Shown: piece after piece, positions 53,371 to 61,506 of the stretch | Numbering within the stretch: position 1 is the stretch's first letter | Layout: each line of letters begins with the position of its first letter | Assembly: GCA_963847985.1 (NCBI GenBank) | Contig: CAWKBS010000002.1 | Coordinates: 62,001 to 126,000, forward strand | Length of the DNA: 64,000 nucleotides | Reading direction: 5' to 3' | From: JAIBJN01 sp963847985 | GTDB lineage: Bacteria; Actinomycetota; Thermoleophilia; Gaiellales; Gaiellaceae | Position numbers and translations under genes: made by a program | The notes under the pieces: model-generated | What the model was told of the DNA's origin: nothing | Seen by the model: only the letters and a program-made list of their open reading frames with translations | Databases searched by the model: none

Positions 53371-53471
53371 GGTAGATCGCCTGGAGTAGCAGGGGCGCTG
53401 GGTTGTCCCCCACGCTGGCTAGGCGATTCCCCGTAGGTCTTGGGGACACGCCCCTACCTGCGACTACCTCC
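53371..53471 (-). ncRNA. candidate structured RNA
   Basis: Read on the minus strand this stretch has outer pairing of GGAG and GTAG with CTAC-TCC, and a 7-bp stem AGGGGCG/CGCCCCT (53455-53449 with 53397-53391). It also has TGTCCCC/GGGGACA (53448-53442 with 53410-53404), and ATCGCCT/AGGCGAT (53427-53421 with 53382-53376), which would make a pseudoknot. It ends just before the TTCG terminator at 53369-53344. There is no open frame of note. I know no RNA family that matches. It could also be a plus-strand leader of the VOC gene. Confidence 0.4.
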
Positions 53472-53572
53472 ACTGCCCGTACTGTCGGAAATCAAAGTCG
53501 GACCACCCCCTTTCCGTGGTTACGGCCATGATACGCATTCCGCCAGGACGACCAAAACGGAAGGAGGAGCGT

Positions 53573-53989
53573 GTGCAGACCGTGACTCCCTACCTGCTCT
53601 ACGAGGACGCCGCGGCGGCGATCGACTGGCTCTCCCGGGCTTTCGGCTTCCAGGAGCGCCTCCGCTTCCAGGACGACACGGGCGCCGTCACCCACGCGGA
53701 GCTGACCCTCGGCGACGGTGAGATCTTCGTCGGGCACCCCGGCAGTGAGTTCCGGAGCCCGAAGACGCTGGGAGCGTTCACCGATCTCGTCCACGTCTAC
53801 GTGGACGACGTCGACGCCCACCACGAGCGCGCCGCGGCCGAGGGCGCGACCATCCACCTCCCTCCCGAGGACACGGCGTACGGCGACCGCCGCTACGACA
53901 CCGAGGACCTGGAGGGGCACCGGTGGTCGTTCGCCCAGTTCCTGCGCGAGGTCGAGGCGGAGGAGTGGGGCGCGACAGCTACGGGCTGA
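53573..53989 (+). CDS. VOC-superfamily (glyoxalase/PhnB-like) protein
   Basis: A 138-residue protein with the vicinal-oxygen-chelate fold: Y-L-L-Y-E-D-A-A-A-A-I-D-W-L at the start, G-F-Q-E, A-E-L-T-L-G-D-G-E-I-F-V-G-H and Y-G-D-R-R-Y. It looks most like the PhnB/YdeN-like group whose members bind metals or small ligands; no reaction can be assigned. GTG 53573 follows AAGGAGGAGC. Its end overlaps the convergent methyltransferase gene by 11 bp. Confidence 0.85.
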   Translation: MQTVTPYLLYEDAAAAIDWLSRAFGFQERLRFQDDTGAVTHAELTLGDGEIFVGHPGSEFRSPKTLGAFTDLVHVYVDDVDAHHERAAAEGATIHLPPEDTAYGDRRYDTEDLEGHRWSFAQFLREVEAEEWGATATG

Positions 53990-54539
53990 GCACGGACGTC
54001 ATCTCGAGCCCGCTGTCGAGCGGGACGGTGACGCTCAGGAGCGTGGGATCGCTCTGGCGGGCGCGGGAGTAGGCGCCGAGCACTTCCTCGTGCGAGAGGA
54101 CGTTGTCCGCCACGATCAGCGCACCGGGATCGACCAGGCGGCGTGCGAGCTCGAAGTACCGCTCGTACTCGTCCTTCTTCGCGTCGATGAAGACGACGTC
54201 GAAGACGTCGTCCAGGCCCGCGAGCGTCTCGAGCGCGTCGCCCTCGACCAGCTCCGCCCACTCGTCGAGCCCGGCCTCGGCGATGTTGCCGCGCCAGTCG
54301 GCGGCGACCTCGGGGTCGCGCTCCAGCGAGAGCACCCGGCCGCCCAGGAGACGCGCGGCCGCCGCGAGCCAGATGGTCGAGTGCGCGCGGCCGGCCCCGA
54401 CCTCGAGCACCTCGCAGTCGGCTTGCGGGGCGACGAGCGAGAACAGGAAGCGGCCGGTCGTGGGCTTCACCGGCATGGCCGGCATGCGGGGCTCCTCGCC
54501 CGCCAGCCGCTCGAGCACCGCCCGCACGCGCTCGTCCAT
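53979..54539 (-). CDS. O-methyltransferase (class I, SAM dependent)
   Basis: A 186-residue methyltransferase of the caffeoyl-CoA/catechol type. It has V-L-E-V-G-A-G-R-A-H-S-T-I-W-L-A (SAM motif I), S-L-E-R-D-P and D-V-V-F-I-D-A-K-K-D-E-Y with a metal-binding Asp, and A-D-N-V-L. The substrate is unknown. ATG 54539 overlaps the stop of the upstream small gene, so the two form a pair. Confidence 0.85.
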   Translation of the reverse strand: MDERVRAVLERLAGEEPRMPAMPVKPTTGRFLFSLVAPQADCEVLEVGAGRAHSTIWLAAAARLLGGRVLSLERDPEVAADWRGNIAEAGLDEWAELVEGDALETLAGLDDVFDVVFIDAKKDEYERYFELARRLVDPGALIVADNVLSHEEVLGAYSRARQSDPTLLSVTVPLDSGLEMTSVLSP

Positions 54540-54865
54540 CACGACCGCGGATCCTCCCGCACGGCGATGCGCGCCGCCTGCGGCGCGTTCTTCCTGACCA
54601 CGGCGAACCGGTCGTTGCTCGCGACGAGCACCTCCACCTCCGGGTGCAGGTGGCCGGGAAGCACGGCGAAGTGCGTCGCGTCGGCGCGCACCTCCTCGTA
54701 CTCCACGAGCGTGAGACTCACCGGCGCGGTGCACTCCTGGTCGCCGCACTCGCAGACGAAGTCCGTCTCGGACGCGGCGGGCGCAGCTTCGTTCAGCTGC
54801 TTGATCCGCTCGTTGACCTCGCGGAAGAGCGCCTCGTTCCTGGCGACTCGCTCCTCCCGAGACAT
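54539..54865 (-). CDS. conserved hypothetical protein with a Cys cluster
   Basis: A 108-residue protein of no named family. It starts with a charged helix (E-R-V-A-R-N-E-A-L-F-R-E-V-N-E-R-I), followed by F-V-C-E-C-G-D-Q-E-C-T-A, a three-cysteine site that may bind zinc. The rest is beta-rich with H-P-E-V-E-V-L-V. It is translationally coupled to the downstream methyltransferase. ATG 54865 is used. Confidence 0.7.
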   Translation of the reverse strand: MSREERVARNEALFREVNERIKQLNEAAPAASETDFVCECGDQECTAPVSLTLVEYEEVRADATHFAVLPGHLHPEVEVLVASNDRFAVVRKNAPQAARIAVREDPRS

Positions 54866-54874
54866 GGGCGGAGT

Positions 54875-55189
54875 CTAGGGCACGTCGACCAGGACGACGC
54901 CGTCCTCGACCCTGACTTCGAACGTGTCCACCGGCTGGTAGGCCGGCAGTGTCAGCGCCCGTCCGGTGCGGACGTCGAAGCGGGAGCCGTGGCGTGGGCA
55001 GATGGCGACGCATTCCTCAGGCTCGAAGTCGCCCTCGCACAGCGGTCCGTCGTCGTGCGAGCAGCGGTCCTCGATGGCGAAGAACGAGCCGTCGCAGTTG
55101 TAGACGCCGATCGCCAGGGTGCCGTCGTGGACGATCTTCACCTCGCCCGGCGGCAGCTCCTCGACCGGGCCGACGACGATCTCGGTCAC
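54875..55189 (-). CDS. Rieske-type [2Fe-2S] ferredoxin
   Basis: A 104-residue small electron carrier with the full Rieske site: C-S-H-D-D-G-P-L and C-P-R-H-G-S-R-F-D, separated by a normal spacing. It resembles the ferredoxin component of non-haem dioxygenases (and NirD-like proteins). No oxygenase lies nearby. The position at the end of the suf operon, 3 bp after sufU, suggests it works with, or is a test substrate of, Fe-S assembly, which is inference. Confidence 0.9.
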   Translation of the reverse strand: MTEIVVGPVEELPPGEVKIVHDGTLAIGVYNCDGSFFAIEDRCSHDDGPLCEGDFEPEECVAICPRHGSRFDVRTGRALTLPAYQPVDTFEVRVEDGVVLVDVP

Positions 55190-55192
55190 GGC

Positions 55193-55621
55193 CTACGAGA
55201 GCTCGAGCTCCTCGAGCCCGGCCCATTCCTCCGGCAGCGGCGTGCCCCGGCCCTTGTGGAGCGCGAGCTTGAGGACGCCCAGGCCGAGCAGGGCGCACTT
55301 GAGGCGAACGGGCGTCAGCGGGATCCCGACTTCGTCCAGGAGCTCGTCCCGGGACATCGAGGCGACCTCCTCGGCGGAGCGGCCCTTGACCATGTCCATC
55401 AGCATCGAGGTCGCCGCCTGGCTGATCGCGCAGCCGCGCCCCTGGAACTTCACATCCGCGATCGTGTCGCCGTCGAACGCGACCGCGATCGACACCTCGT
55501 CGCCGCAGAGCGGGTTCTGCCCCTCGGCCTCCGCATCGGCGCCCGCGATCACCCCGTGCCCGCGCGGGTTCTTGTAGTGGTCGAGGATGACCTCGCGGTA
55601 GAGGCTGTCGAGCTCGATCAT
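55193..55621 (-). CDS. sufU: SufU-type Fe-S scaffold/sulfur transfer protein
   Basis: A 142-residue zinc-bound sulfur acceptor that activates SufS. The conserved cysteines lie in N-P-L-C-G-D, G-R-G-C-A-I-S-Q-A-A-T and R-L-K-C-A-L-L-G, with the SufU-specific insertion before the last. ATG 55621 has GAAGGAG upstream, but that ribosome site lies in the arm of the giant hairpin 55623-55789. Its expression may thus depend on unfolding of the hairpin. Confidence 0.94.
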   Translation of the reverse strand: MIELDSLYREVILDHYKNPRGHGVIAGADAEAEGQNPLCGDEVSIAVAFDGDTIADVKFQGRGCAISQAATSMLMDMVKGRSAEEVASMSRDELLDEVGIPLTPVRLKCALLGLGVLKLALHKGRGTPLPEEWAGLEELELS

Positions 55622-55622
55622 C

Positions 55623-55789
55623 AGTGCTCCTTCAAGTGATACTGCGCCGCTTCTGCGTCGCGAGCACCAAGCCAGAGTTCGCACTCGTCCGAAGCCAAGG
55701 CTGAGGAAGCCTTGGTGAGGGCGAGGGTGGGCTCTGGCGCCGCGTGATCGCGGGGCAGAAGTGCCGCGGGTATTGCTTGCAGGAGCACT
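55623..55789 (-). repeat. giant hairpin in the sufS-sufU gap (element E)
   Basis: A 167-bp imperfect palindrome fills the whole gap. In transcript order it begins AGTGCTCCTGCAAG inside the sufS stop codon and ends CTTGAAGGAGCACT in the sufU ribosome site, and these ends pair. Pairing continues through most of both halves to a perfect tip CCAAGGCT-TCCTC-AGCCTTGG. Length and position match copies C and D, but the internal GCAAGGACGCAGGG motif is absent. Confidence 0.75.
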
Positions 55790-57032
55790 AGGAGAAGAGC
55801 TTACGCGCCGCGTGCAGCCCGTCGACGAGCCTGTCGATCTCCTCGGGGAGCGTGTAGAGGTAGAAGCTCGCCCGCGTCGTCGCGTTGACGCCGAGCTTGG
55901 CCATGAGCGGCTGGTTGCAGTGGTGCCCGGCGCGGACGGCGACGCCCTCGGCGTCGACGATCTGCGCGACGTCGTGCGGGTGCACGCCTTCGAGGCTGAA
56001 CGAGACGATGCCGACACGCCTGTCGGCGGGCGGGCCGTAGAGGCGCACGCCCGGAACCTCCCCGAGACGGCCGAGCGCATGGGCGAGCAGCTCGTGCTCG
56101 TGGCGCTCGATCGCGCCGAGCCCGACCTCGGTGACGTAGTCGATCGCGGCGGCCATGCCGACCGCCTCTGCGATTGCCGCCGTCCCGGCCTCGAACTTGT
56201 GGGGGATCTCGTTCCAGCTGGTCTTCTCGACCGTGACCTTGCGGATCATGTGCCCGCCGAGCTCGAACGGCGACATGGCCTCGAGCAGCTCGGCTCGTCC
56301 CCAGAGCGCGCCGATCCCGGTCGGGCCGCAGAGCTTGTGGGCCGTCAAGCCCACGAAGTCGGCGCCGAGGGCCTGCACGTCGACCGACATGTGCGGGGCC
56401 GCCTGGGCCGCGTCCACGACGACGATCGCGCCGTGCGCGTGCGCCCACTCGACGAGCCGCGGGAGCGGCACGATCGTGCCCAGCGAGTTGTTGACCGCCG
56501 CGCAGGCGAGCACCCTCGGCCGCCCGCGCGCCAGGAGCGCGTCGAGGTCGTCCAGCTGGAGCTCGCCCTCGGCGTCCACCGGGACGACCGCGAACTCGGC
56601 ACCGGTCCGCCCTGCGATGTACTGCCACGGGACGAAGTTCGAGTGGTGCTCGAGCTCGGTTGCGAGCACGAGGTCACCGGGCCCGAGGTTGTCGAGTCCC
56701 CAGCCGTAGGCGACCGTGTTCAGCGCCGCGGTCACGTTTCGGGTGAAGACGATCTCGCGCGCCGAGCCCGCGTTCACGAAAGCGCGCACGGTCTCGCGCG
56801 CAGCCTCGTAGGCCTCGGTCGAGCGCTCGGCCAGGTCGTAGACGCCGCGATGGATGTTCGCGTACGACGTCTCGTAGAAGATCGTCATTGCGTCCAGCAC
56901 CTGGCGCGGCTTCTGCGAGGACGCGGCCGAGTCGAGGTAGGCCAGCGGCTTGCCGTGGATCGGGTGCTCGAAAATGGGGAAGTCCGCGCGAACCCGTTGC
57001 GCGTCGAGCTTCGGCTGGGCGCTTACCGCCAT
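55788..57032 (-). CDS. sufS: cysteine desulfurase SufS
   Basis: A 414-residue PLP enzyme that takes sulfur from cysteine for Fe-S clusters. It has L-A-Y-L-D-S-A-A-S-S-Q-K-P, T-R-N-V-T-A-A-L-N, L-E-H-H-S-N, D-A-A-Q-A-A-P-H, the PLP Lys in T-A-H-K-L-C-G-P-T-G and the catalytic Cys in R-A-G-H-H-C-N-Q-P. The usual residue after Cys is Ala, here Asn. ATG 57032 is used. It lies after the methyltransferase gene in the suf operon. Confidence 0.95.
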   Translation of the reverse strand: MAVSAQPKLDAQRVRADFPIFEHPIHGKPLAYLDSAASSQKPRQVLDAMTIFYETSYANIHRGVYDLAERSTEAYEAARETVRAFVNAGSAREIVFTRNVTAALNTVAYGWGLDNLGPGDLVLATELEHHSNFVPWQYIAGRTGAEFAVVPVDAEGELQLDDLDALLARGRPRVLACAAVNNSLGTIVPLPRLVEWAHAHGAIVVVDAAQAAPHMSVDVQALGADFVGLTAHKLCGPTGIGALWGRAELLEAMSPFELGGHMIRKVTVEKTSWNEIPHKFEAGTAAIAEAVGMAAAIDYVTEVGLGAIERHEHELLAHALGRLGEVPGVRLYGPPADRRVGIVSFSLEGVHPHDVAQIVDAEGVAVRAGHHCNQPLMAKLGVNATTRASFYLYTLPEEIDRLVDGLHAARKLFS

Positions 57033-57068
57033 CGACCTATCGTAGCGACGCCCCCGCGCCGGCCAATT

Positions 57069-57089
57069 CAAGTAACAGACTGTTACTTG
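57069..57089. repeat. dispersed perfect palindrome, copy 2
   Basis: CAAGTAACAG and CTGTTACTTG around a single A, the same 21 bp as at 14758-14780 read on the other strand. It contains the TAA of the minus-strand methyltransferase gene (again AAG-TAA) and lies 37 bases before the sufS start. Confidence 0.75.
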
Positions 57090-57724
57090 CGCTCGAGGGC
57101 TGCCACCTGCCAGATGCGGCCGCTCGTCTCCCGCGCCAGGGTCAGGCCGCGGCGCTCCGCCGCGGCGACGAGCGCCTCCGGAGGGTGCACCCATGTGCGG
57201 TATTCCCAGCGCAGGAGCCAGGCGGCGACGTTCGCCGCTCCGAACCATGCTCGGACGGCAAGGCGGGGGCGTGGGAAGCTCATGACGAGGTAGCGTCGCG
57301 TCCGCTCCGCGGCGGCCCCGACCAGCGCGTCGTAGTCCGGGTAGCAGCAGACGACCCGGTGCAGCACGACCGCGTCGGCCTCGCCCGCCAGCTCGGGCGC
57401 CTGGACGACGTCCCCCAGACGGCGCTCGATGCGACCCTCGAGCCCGCGCTCGCGCGCCAACCCCTCGGCCTCATCTTCGTACTCCGGGGAAAGCTCGAGG
57501 TTCGTGGCCCGCTCGGCGCCGGACTCCAGGAGCTCGACCTGGATTGCGCCGACCCCGCCGCCGATCTCCAGCACGGACGCGCCTTCCACGCCTCGTTCCC
57601 GCAGGAATCCGACCATCGTCGCGGCCGTGTCGTCCAGACCCTCGCCCCGGTAGCGCTTCGCGTCCCGGCGGGCGGCGCGCTTCGAGAAGAGCCTCGTGTA
57701 GCCCCTCGGAGGGCAGCAGGTCAC
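57083..57724 (-). CDS. SAM-dependent methyltransferase
   Basis: A 213-residue class I methyltransferase. It has V-L-E-I-G-G-G-V-G-A-I (SAM motif I), N-L-E-L-S-P-E-Y and D-A-V-V-L-H-R-V-V-C-C-Y-P-D, with a Mg-protoporphyrin- or magnesium-chelatase-like flavour in the last motif, but the substrate is unknown. An N-terminal C-C-P-P may bind metal. GTG 57724 overlaps the sufD stop, so it is part of the suf operon, where this gene is not usual. Confidence 0.83.
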   Translation of the reverse strand: MTCCPPRGYTRLFSKRAARRDAKRYRGEGLDDTAATMVGFLRERGVEGASVLEIGGGVGAIQVELLESGAERATNLELSPEYEDEAEGLARERGLEGRIERRLGDVVQAPELAGEADAVVLHRVVCCYPDYDALVGAAAERTRRYLVMSFPRPRLAVRAWFGAANVAAWLLRWEYRTWVHPPEALVAAAERRGLTLARETSGRIWQVAALERK

Positions 57725-58887
57725 GTTGCGAGCAGACGGGCCTCGAGGACGCTCTGGAGCGCGTCGCGCACCGGGGCCAGCTCGATGCGGTCGAAGATCT
57801 CCTGGTAGAAGCCGCGCACGATCAGGAGCTGGGCCTCCTCGCGGGAGAGCCCCCGGGCCATGCAGTAGAAGAGCTCGTCGCGGTTCACCTGCGAGATAGT
57901 CGCGCCGTGCGTGCAGCGAACGTCGTTGGCGAGGATCTCGAGGCCCGGGATCGAGTCCGCGTGCGCATCCGGCGAGAGCAGGAGGTTGCGGTTCTCCTGG
58001 TAGGCGTTCGTCCGCTGCGCGTCCCGTTCCACCTTGATCATGCCGCGCCAGACCGAGGTCGCCCGGTCGCGGAGCACGCCCTTGAAGGCGAAGTCGGAGG
58101 TGGTGTTCGGCGCCTCGTGCTCCTGCAGCGTGTCGTAGTCGAGATGCTGGTCGCCGTCGGCGAAGTACGCGCCCGTCACGCGCGATGTGGCGCCGCTGCC
58201 GGCGAGGCGGTTCTCGATCGTGATCTTGCCCTTGCGCGAACCGAAGCCGCCGGCGACCCAGTCGAGCTCGGCGTCCGCGGCGACCCGCGCGCGATGCGTG
58301 GCGAAGTGCCAGGTGTTCCGGGAGAGGTTCTGGATGGAGACGTACTCGAGCTTCGCGCCGCGCTCGACGAAGACCTCGGCGACCGCGTTCGAGTAGGACT
58401 CGAGCTCGGGAGCGGTCGAGGCGGACTCCTCGATCAGCGTGAACCGCGAGCCCTCCTCCGCGATCACGAGCAGCCGCCAGAAGAGCGAGCCCTTCGGCGT
58501 CGAGTTGCCGACGCGGACGTAGAGCGGCTTCTGCAGCTCGACGCCGGCGGGAACGCGCACCAACAGCCCGTGCTGCCAGGCGGCCGCGTTGTGCGCGGTG
58601 AGCTTGTCCTCCGCTCCGACGAGGGTGCCCAGGCGCTCGTGGTCGGCGAGCGGCTCGAACGTGATCCCGTCGGGCGCGCTGACGATCTCGATCGCGCCCT
58701 CGGTCGCCTCGGCGATCCCGGCGGCGTCGATCTCGAGCATGCTCTCCGCGACAGAGACCGCCGCGGCGCCGTTCACCGCGTAGGAGTCCGGGTCGAAGCC
58801 GCGCAGATCGGTGAAGCGCCAGTGCTCGTCCGAGGTTGACGGGAGCGGCAGCGCCTCGTAGCGATCGAGCGCGGCCTGCCTAGTCAT
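57721..58887 (-). CDS. sufD: SufD, Fe-S cluster assembly scaffold subunit
   Basis: A 388-residue partner of SufB and SufC. It has E-H-W-R-F-T-D-L at the start, a long right-handed beta-helix, and the C-terminal core with C-T-H-G-A-T-I-S-Q-V and Y-C-M-A-R-G-L-S-R-E-E-A-Q-L-L-I-V-R-G-F. It overlaps the small VOC gene upstream by 8 bp and the methyltransferase gene downstream by 4 bp. Confidence 0.94.
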   Translation of the reverse strand: MTRQAALDRYEALPLPSTSDEHWRFTDLRGFDPDSYAVNGAAAVSVAESMLEIDAAGIAEATEGAIEIVSAPDGITFEPLADHERLGTLVGAEDKLTAHNAAAWQHGLLVRVPAGVELQKPLYVRVGNSTPKGSLFWRLLVIAEEGSRFTLIEESASTAPELESYSNAVAEVFVERGAKLEYVSIQNLSRNTWHFATHRARVAADAELDWVAGGFGSRKGKITIENRLAGSGATSRVTGAYFADGDQHLDYDTLQEHEAPNTTSDFAFKGVLRDRATSVWRGMIKVERDAQRTNAYQENRNLLLSPDAHADSIPGLEILANDVRCTHGATISQVNRDELFYCMARGLSREEAQLLIVRGFYQEIFDRIELAPVRDALQSVLEARLLAT

Positions 58888-59251
58888 TCGGCGCGTACCT
58901 GCGGTGGAGCATGAGCGCGTTGCCGTCGGGATCCTTGAAGAACGCCATGTGACAGACGCCGGTGTCGAGAATCTCCCCTTCGAACTCGACGCCTTTCGCC
59001 TCGAGCTCGCTCCGCGCCTCAGCCACGTCGGGCACGCGCAAGGCGATGTGCGACGTGTGCGGCGCGGTGAACTCCCCGCCGACGTTGGTCGGATCCATGA
59101 GGTAGAGGCTGACGTTGCCGGTCAGGAACTCGGGCCAGCCGCCCTCAGCGAGGTTCGGGCTGGGCAGGCCGAGGGTCTCGGCGTAGAACCGCTTCGACAC
59201 CTCCATGTCCCGTACCGGCACGGACACGAAGTCCGTCCGCTCGACGATCAA
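58880..59251 (-). CDS. small VOC-superfamily protein inside the suf operon
   Basis: A 123-residue glyoxalase-fold protein: T-D-F-V-S-V-P-V-R-D at the start, F-Y-A-E-T-L-G-L, H-I-A-L-R-V-P-D-V and F-F-K-D-P-D-G-N-A-L-M-L-H, which carries the metal-binding positions. The TTG at 59251 overlaps the sufB TGA, and GGAGGGG lies nine bases upstream inside sufB. Its presence between sufB and sufD is unusual. A role in Fe-S assembly or in damage repair can only be guessed. Confidence 0.85.
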   Translation of the reverse strand: MIVERTDFVSVPVRDMEVSKRFYAETLGLPSPNLAEGGWPEFLTGNVSLYLMDPTNVGGEFTAPHTSHIALRVPDVAEARSELEAKGVEFEGEILDTGVCHMAFFKDPDGNALMLHRRYAPND

Positions 59252-60660
59252 CCGACGGACCCCTCCATCTGGAGCTGGATCAGGCGGTTCATCTCGACTG
59301 CGTACTCGAGCGGAAGCTCCTTCGTGATCGGCTCCACGAACCCGGAGACGATCATCGCAGCCGCCTCGGCCTCGGAGAGGCCGCGGCTCATCAGGTAGAA
59401 GAGCTGCTCCTCGCCGATCTTCGACACGGTCGCCTCGTGCCCGATGTCCACGTCGTTCTCGTCGATGCGGATGTAGGGGTACGTGTCCGTGCGCGAGTCC
59501 TCGTCGAGGATGAGCGCGTCGCAGACCACCTTCGAGCGCGCGCCGTGCGCGCCCTTGGCGACCTCGAGGAGCCCGCGATAGCTCGCCCGTCCGCCGTTCT
59601 TCGAGATCGACTTGGAGGTGATCACCGAGGACGTGTTCGGCGCCACGTGGACGGCCTTGCCGCCCGCGTCCTGGTGCTGGCCGTCGCCGGCGAAGGCGAT
59701 GGAGAGCACCTCGCCGTGGGCGCCCTCGCCCATCAGCCAGATGGCCGGGTACTTCATGGTCAGCTTCGAGCCGAGGTTCCCGTCCACCCACTCCATGGTC
59801 GCGTTCTCGTAGGCGACCGCACGCTTCGTGACGAGGTTGTAGACGTTGTTCGACCAGTTCTGGATCGTCGTGTAGCGGCAGCGGCCGCCCGGCTTGACGA
59901 TGATCTCGACGACCGCCGAGTGGAGCGAATCGCTCGAGTAGATCGGCGCGGTGCAGCCCTCGACGTAGTGCACGTAGGCGCCCTCGTCGACGATGATCAG
60001 CGTGCGCTCGAACTGACCCATGTTCTCCGCGTTGATGCGGAAGTAGGCCTGGAGCGGCATGTCGATCGAGACGCCCGGGGGCACGTAGATGAAGGAGCCG
60101 CCCGACCAGACGGCAGAGTTGAGCGCCGCAAACTTGTTGTCGTTCTGCGGGATGATCGTGCCGAAGTACTGCTTGACGAGCTCCTCGTGCTCGCGCAGGC
60201 CCGAGTCCATGTCGAGGAAGAGCACGCCCTTCGCCTCGAGGTCGGCCTGGAGCTTGTGGTAGACGACCTCCGACTCGTACTGGGCTCCGACGCCGGCCAG
60301 GTACTTCTTCTCGGCCTCCGGAATCCCGAGCCGGTCCCACGTGTTCTTGATGTCGGCCGGCAGGTCTTCCCAACTCGTTGCCTGCTTCTCGGTCGGGCGA
60401 ATGTAGTAGTACATGTTCTCGAAGTCGATCTCGTTCAGGTTGCCGCCCCACTGCGGAAGGGGCCGAGCGCGGAAGTACTCGAGAGACTTCAGGCGGAACT
60501 TGCGCATCCATTCGGGCTCGTTCTTGTGCTCCGAGATCATCGCGACGACCTCGGGGTTGAGCCCGCGGCCGGACTTGAAGAAGTACTCCTCCGGATCGTG
60601 GAAGCCGTACTTGTAGTCGTTGCCGATCTCCGCGACGACCTGGGTTTCGGACGTTGCCAC
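59248..60660 (-). CDS. sufB: SufB, Fe-S cluster assembly scaffold
   Basis: A 470-residue scaffold on which clusters are built with SufC and SufD. It has N-E-P-E-W-M-R-K-F-R, Y-F-R-I-N, G-C-T-A-P-I-Y-S-S-D-S-L-H-S-A-V-V-E (with the sulfur-accepting Cys region) and S-R-G-L-S-E-A-E-A-A-A-M-I-V-S-G-F. GTG 60660 shares one base with the sufC stop. The sequence is complete and without inteins, which some actinobacterial SufB carry. Confidence 0.97.
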   Translation of the reverse strand: MATSETQVVAEIGNDYKYGFHDPEEYFFKSGRGLNPEVVAMISEHKNEPEWMRKFRLKSLEYFRARPLPQWGGNLNEIDFENMYYYIRPTEKQATSWEDLPADIKNTWDRLGIPEAEKKYLAGVGAQYESEVVYHKLQADLEAKGVLFLDMDSGLREHEELVKQYFGTIIPQNDNKFAALNSAVWSGGSFIYVPPGVSIDMPLQAYFRINAENMGQFERTLIIVDEGAYVHYVEGCTAPIYSSDSLHSAVVEIIVKPGGRCRYTTIQNWSNNVYNLVTKRAVAYENATMEWVDGNLGSKLTMKYPAIWLMGEGAHGEVLSIAFAGDGQHQDAGGKAVHVAPNTSSVITSKSISKNGGRASYRGLLEVAKGAHGARSKVVCDALILDEDSRTDTYPYIRIDENDVDIGHEATVSKIGEEQLFYLMSRGLSEAEAAAMIVSGFVEPITKELPLEYAVEMNRLIQLQMEGSVG

Positions 60661-61439
60661 TACGCCTCACCTCCAACCGGCTCGGGCGTAAAGGCCTCGT
60701 AGCCTTCGGCCTCGAGCTGCTCGGCGAGCTCCGGCCCGCCTTCCCGGACGATACGCCCGTCGACGAAGACGTGCACGAAGTCGGGCTTTATGTAGCTGAG
60801 AATCCGCTGGTAGTGCGTGATGACGACCGCGCCCATCTCGGGGCCGACGAGGTCGCGCACCCCGCCCGCGACGATGCGCAGCGCGTCGATGTCGAGGCCG
60901 GAGTCGGTCTCGTCGAGCACCGCGATCCGCGGGGAGAGCATCGCCATCTGCAGGATCTCGACGCGCTTCTTCTCGCCGCCGGAGAAGCCGTCGTTCAGGT
61001 AGCGCCCGGCCATCTCCTTCGGCACCTTGAGCTGCTCCATCGAAGCGGTGAGCTGCTTGCGGAACTCGGGGATCTTCACCGGGTCGTCCTCGCCGCCGTT
61101 CGCGGCCTTCCGCATCGCGTTGACCGCGGAGCGCAGGAAGCTCGCGACCGTCACGCCCGGCACGGCGTGCGGGTACTGGAACGCGAGGAAGAGGCCGCGC
61201 TGCGCGCGCTCGTCCGCCCCCAGCTCCAGGATCGACTCGCCGTCGAGGAGGATGTCGCCCTCGGTGATCTCGTAGGCAGGGTGGCCCATGAGCGCGTAGG
61301 CGAGCGTCGACTTGCCCGACCCATTCGGGCCCATGATCGCGTGGATCTCGTTCGAGTCGACGGCGAGATCGAGGCCGCGGACGATGTCAGTCCCGTCCTC
61401 GGTGGCGACGTGCAGATTCTTGATCTCGAGAAGAGCCAT
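60660..61439 (-). CDS. sufC: SufC, Fe-S assembly ATPase
   Basis: A 259-residue ABC-type ATPase that drives the SufBCD complex. It shows Walker A G-P-N-G-S-G-K-S-T, F-Q-Y-P, the signature F-S-G-G-E-K-K-R, Walker B I-A-V-L-D-E-T-D-S-G-L-D and H-Y-Q-R-I. It is the first gene of the suf operon. ATG 61439 follows GAAGGAACC. The leader carries a long dyad (61457-61496). Confidence 0.97.
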   Translation of the reverse strand: MALLEIKNLHVATEDGTDIVRGLDLAVDSNEIHAIMGPNGSGKSTLAYALMGHPAYEITEGDILLDGESILELGADERAQRGLFLAFQYPHAVPGVTVASFLRSAVNAMRKAANGGEDDPVKIPEFRKQLTASMEQLKVPKEMAGRYLNDGFSGGEKKRVEILQMAMLSPRIAVLDETDSGLDIDALRIVAGGVRDLVGPEMGAVVITHYQRILSYIKPDFVHVFVDGRIVREGGPELAEQLEAEGYEAFTPEPVGGEA

Positions 61440-61456
61440 GGTTCCTTCGGTAGGGA

Positions 61457-61506
61457 GTGTCCGGGAATCGGCCCTCTCCACGGCCGTTCCGGACACGAAC
61501 AGTGTA
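61457..61506 (-). promoter_or_regulatory. suf operon promoter region with dyad
   Basis: On the minus strand TACACT (61506-61501) resembles a -10 box. Directly after it lies a dyad in which GTGTCCGG (61457-61464) pairs with CCGGACAC (61489-61496), and the pairing continues inward through GAATCGGCC/GGCCGTTC with one bulge. It would form a hairpin in the leader or an operator for a SufR/IscR-like repressor. No regulator gene lies beside it. Confidence 0.45.
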
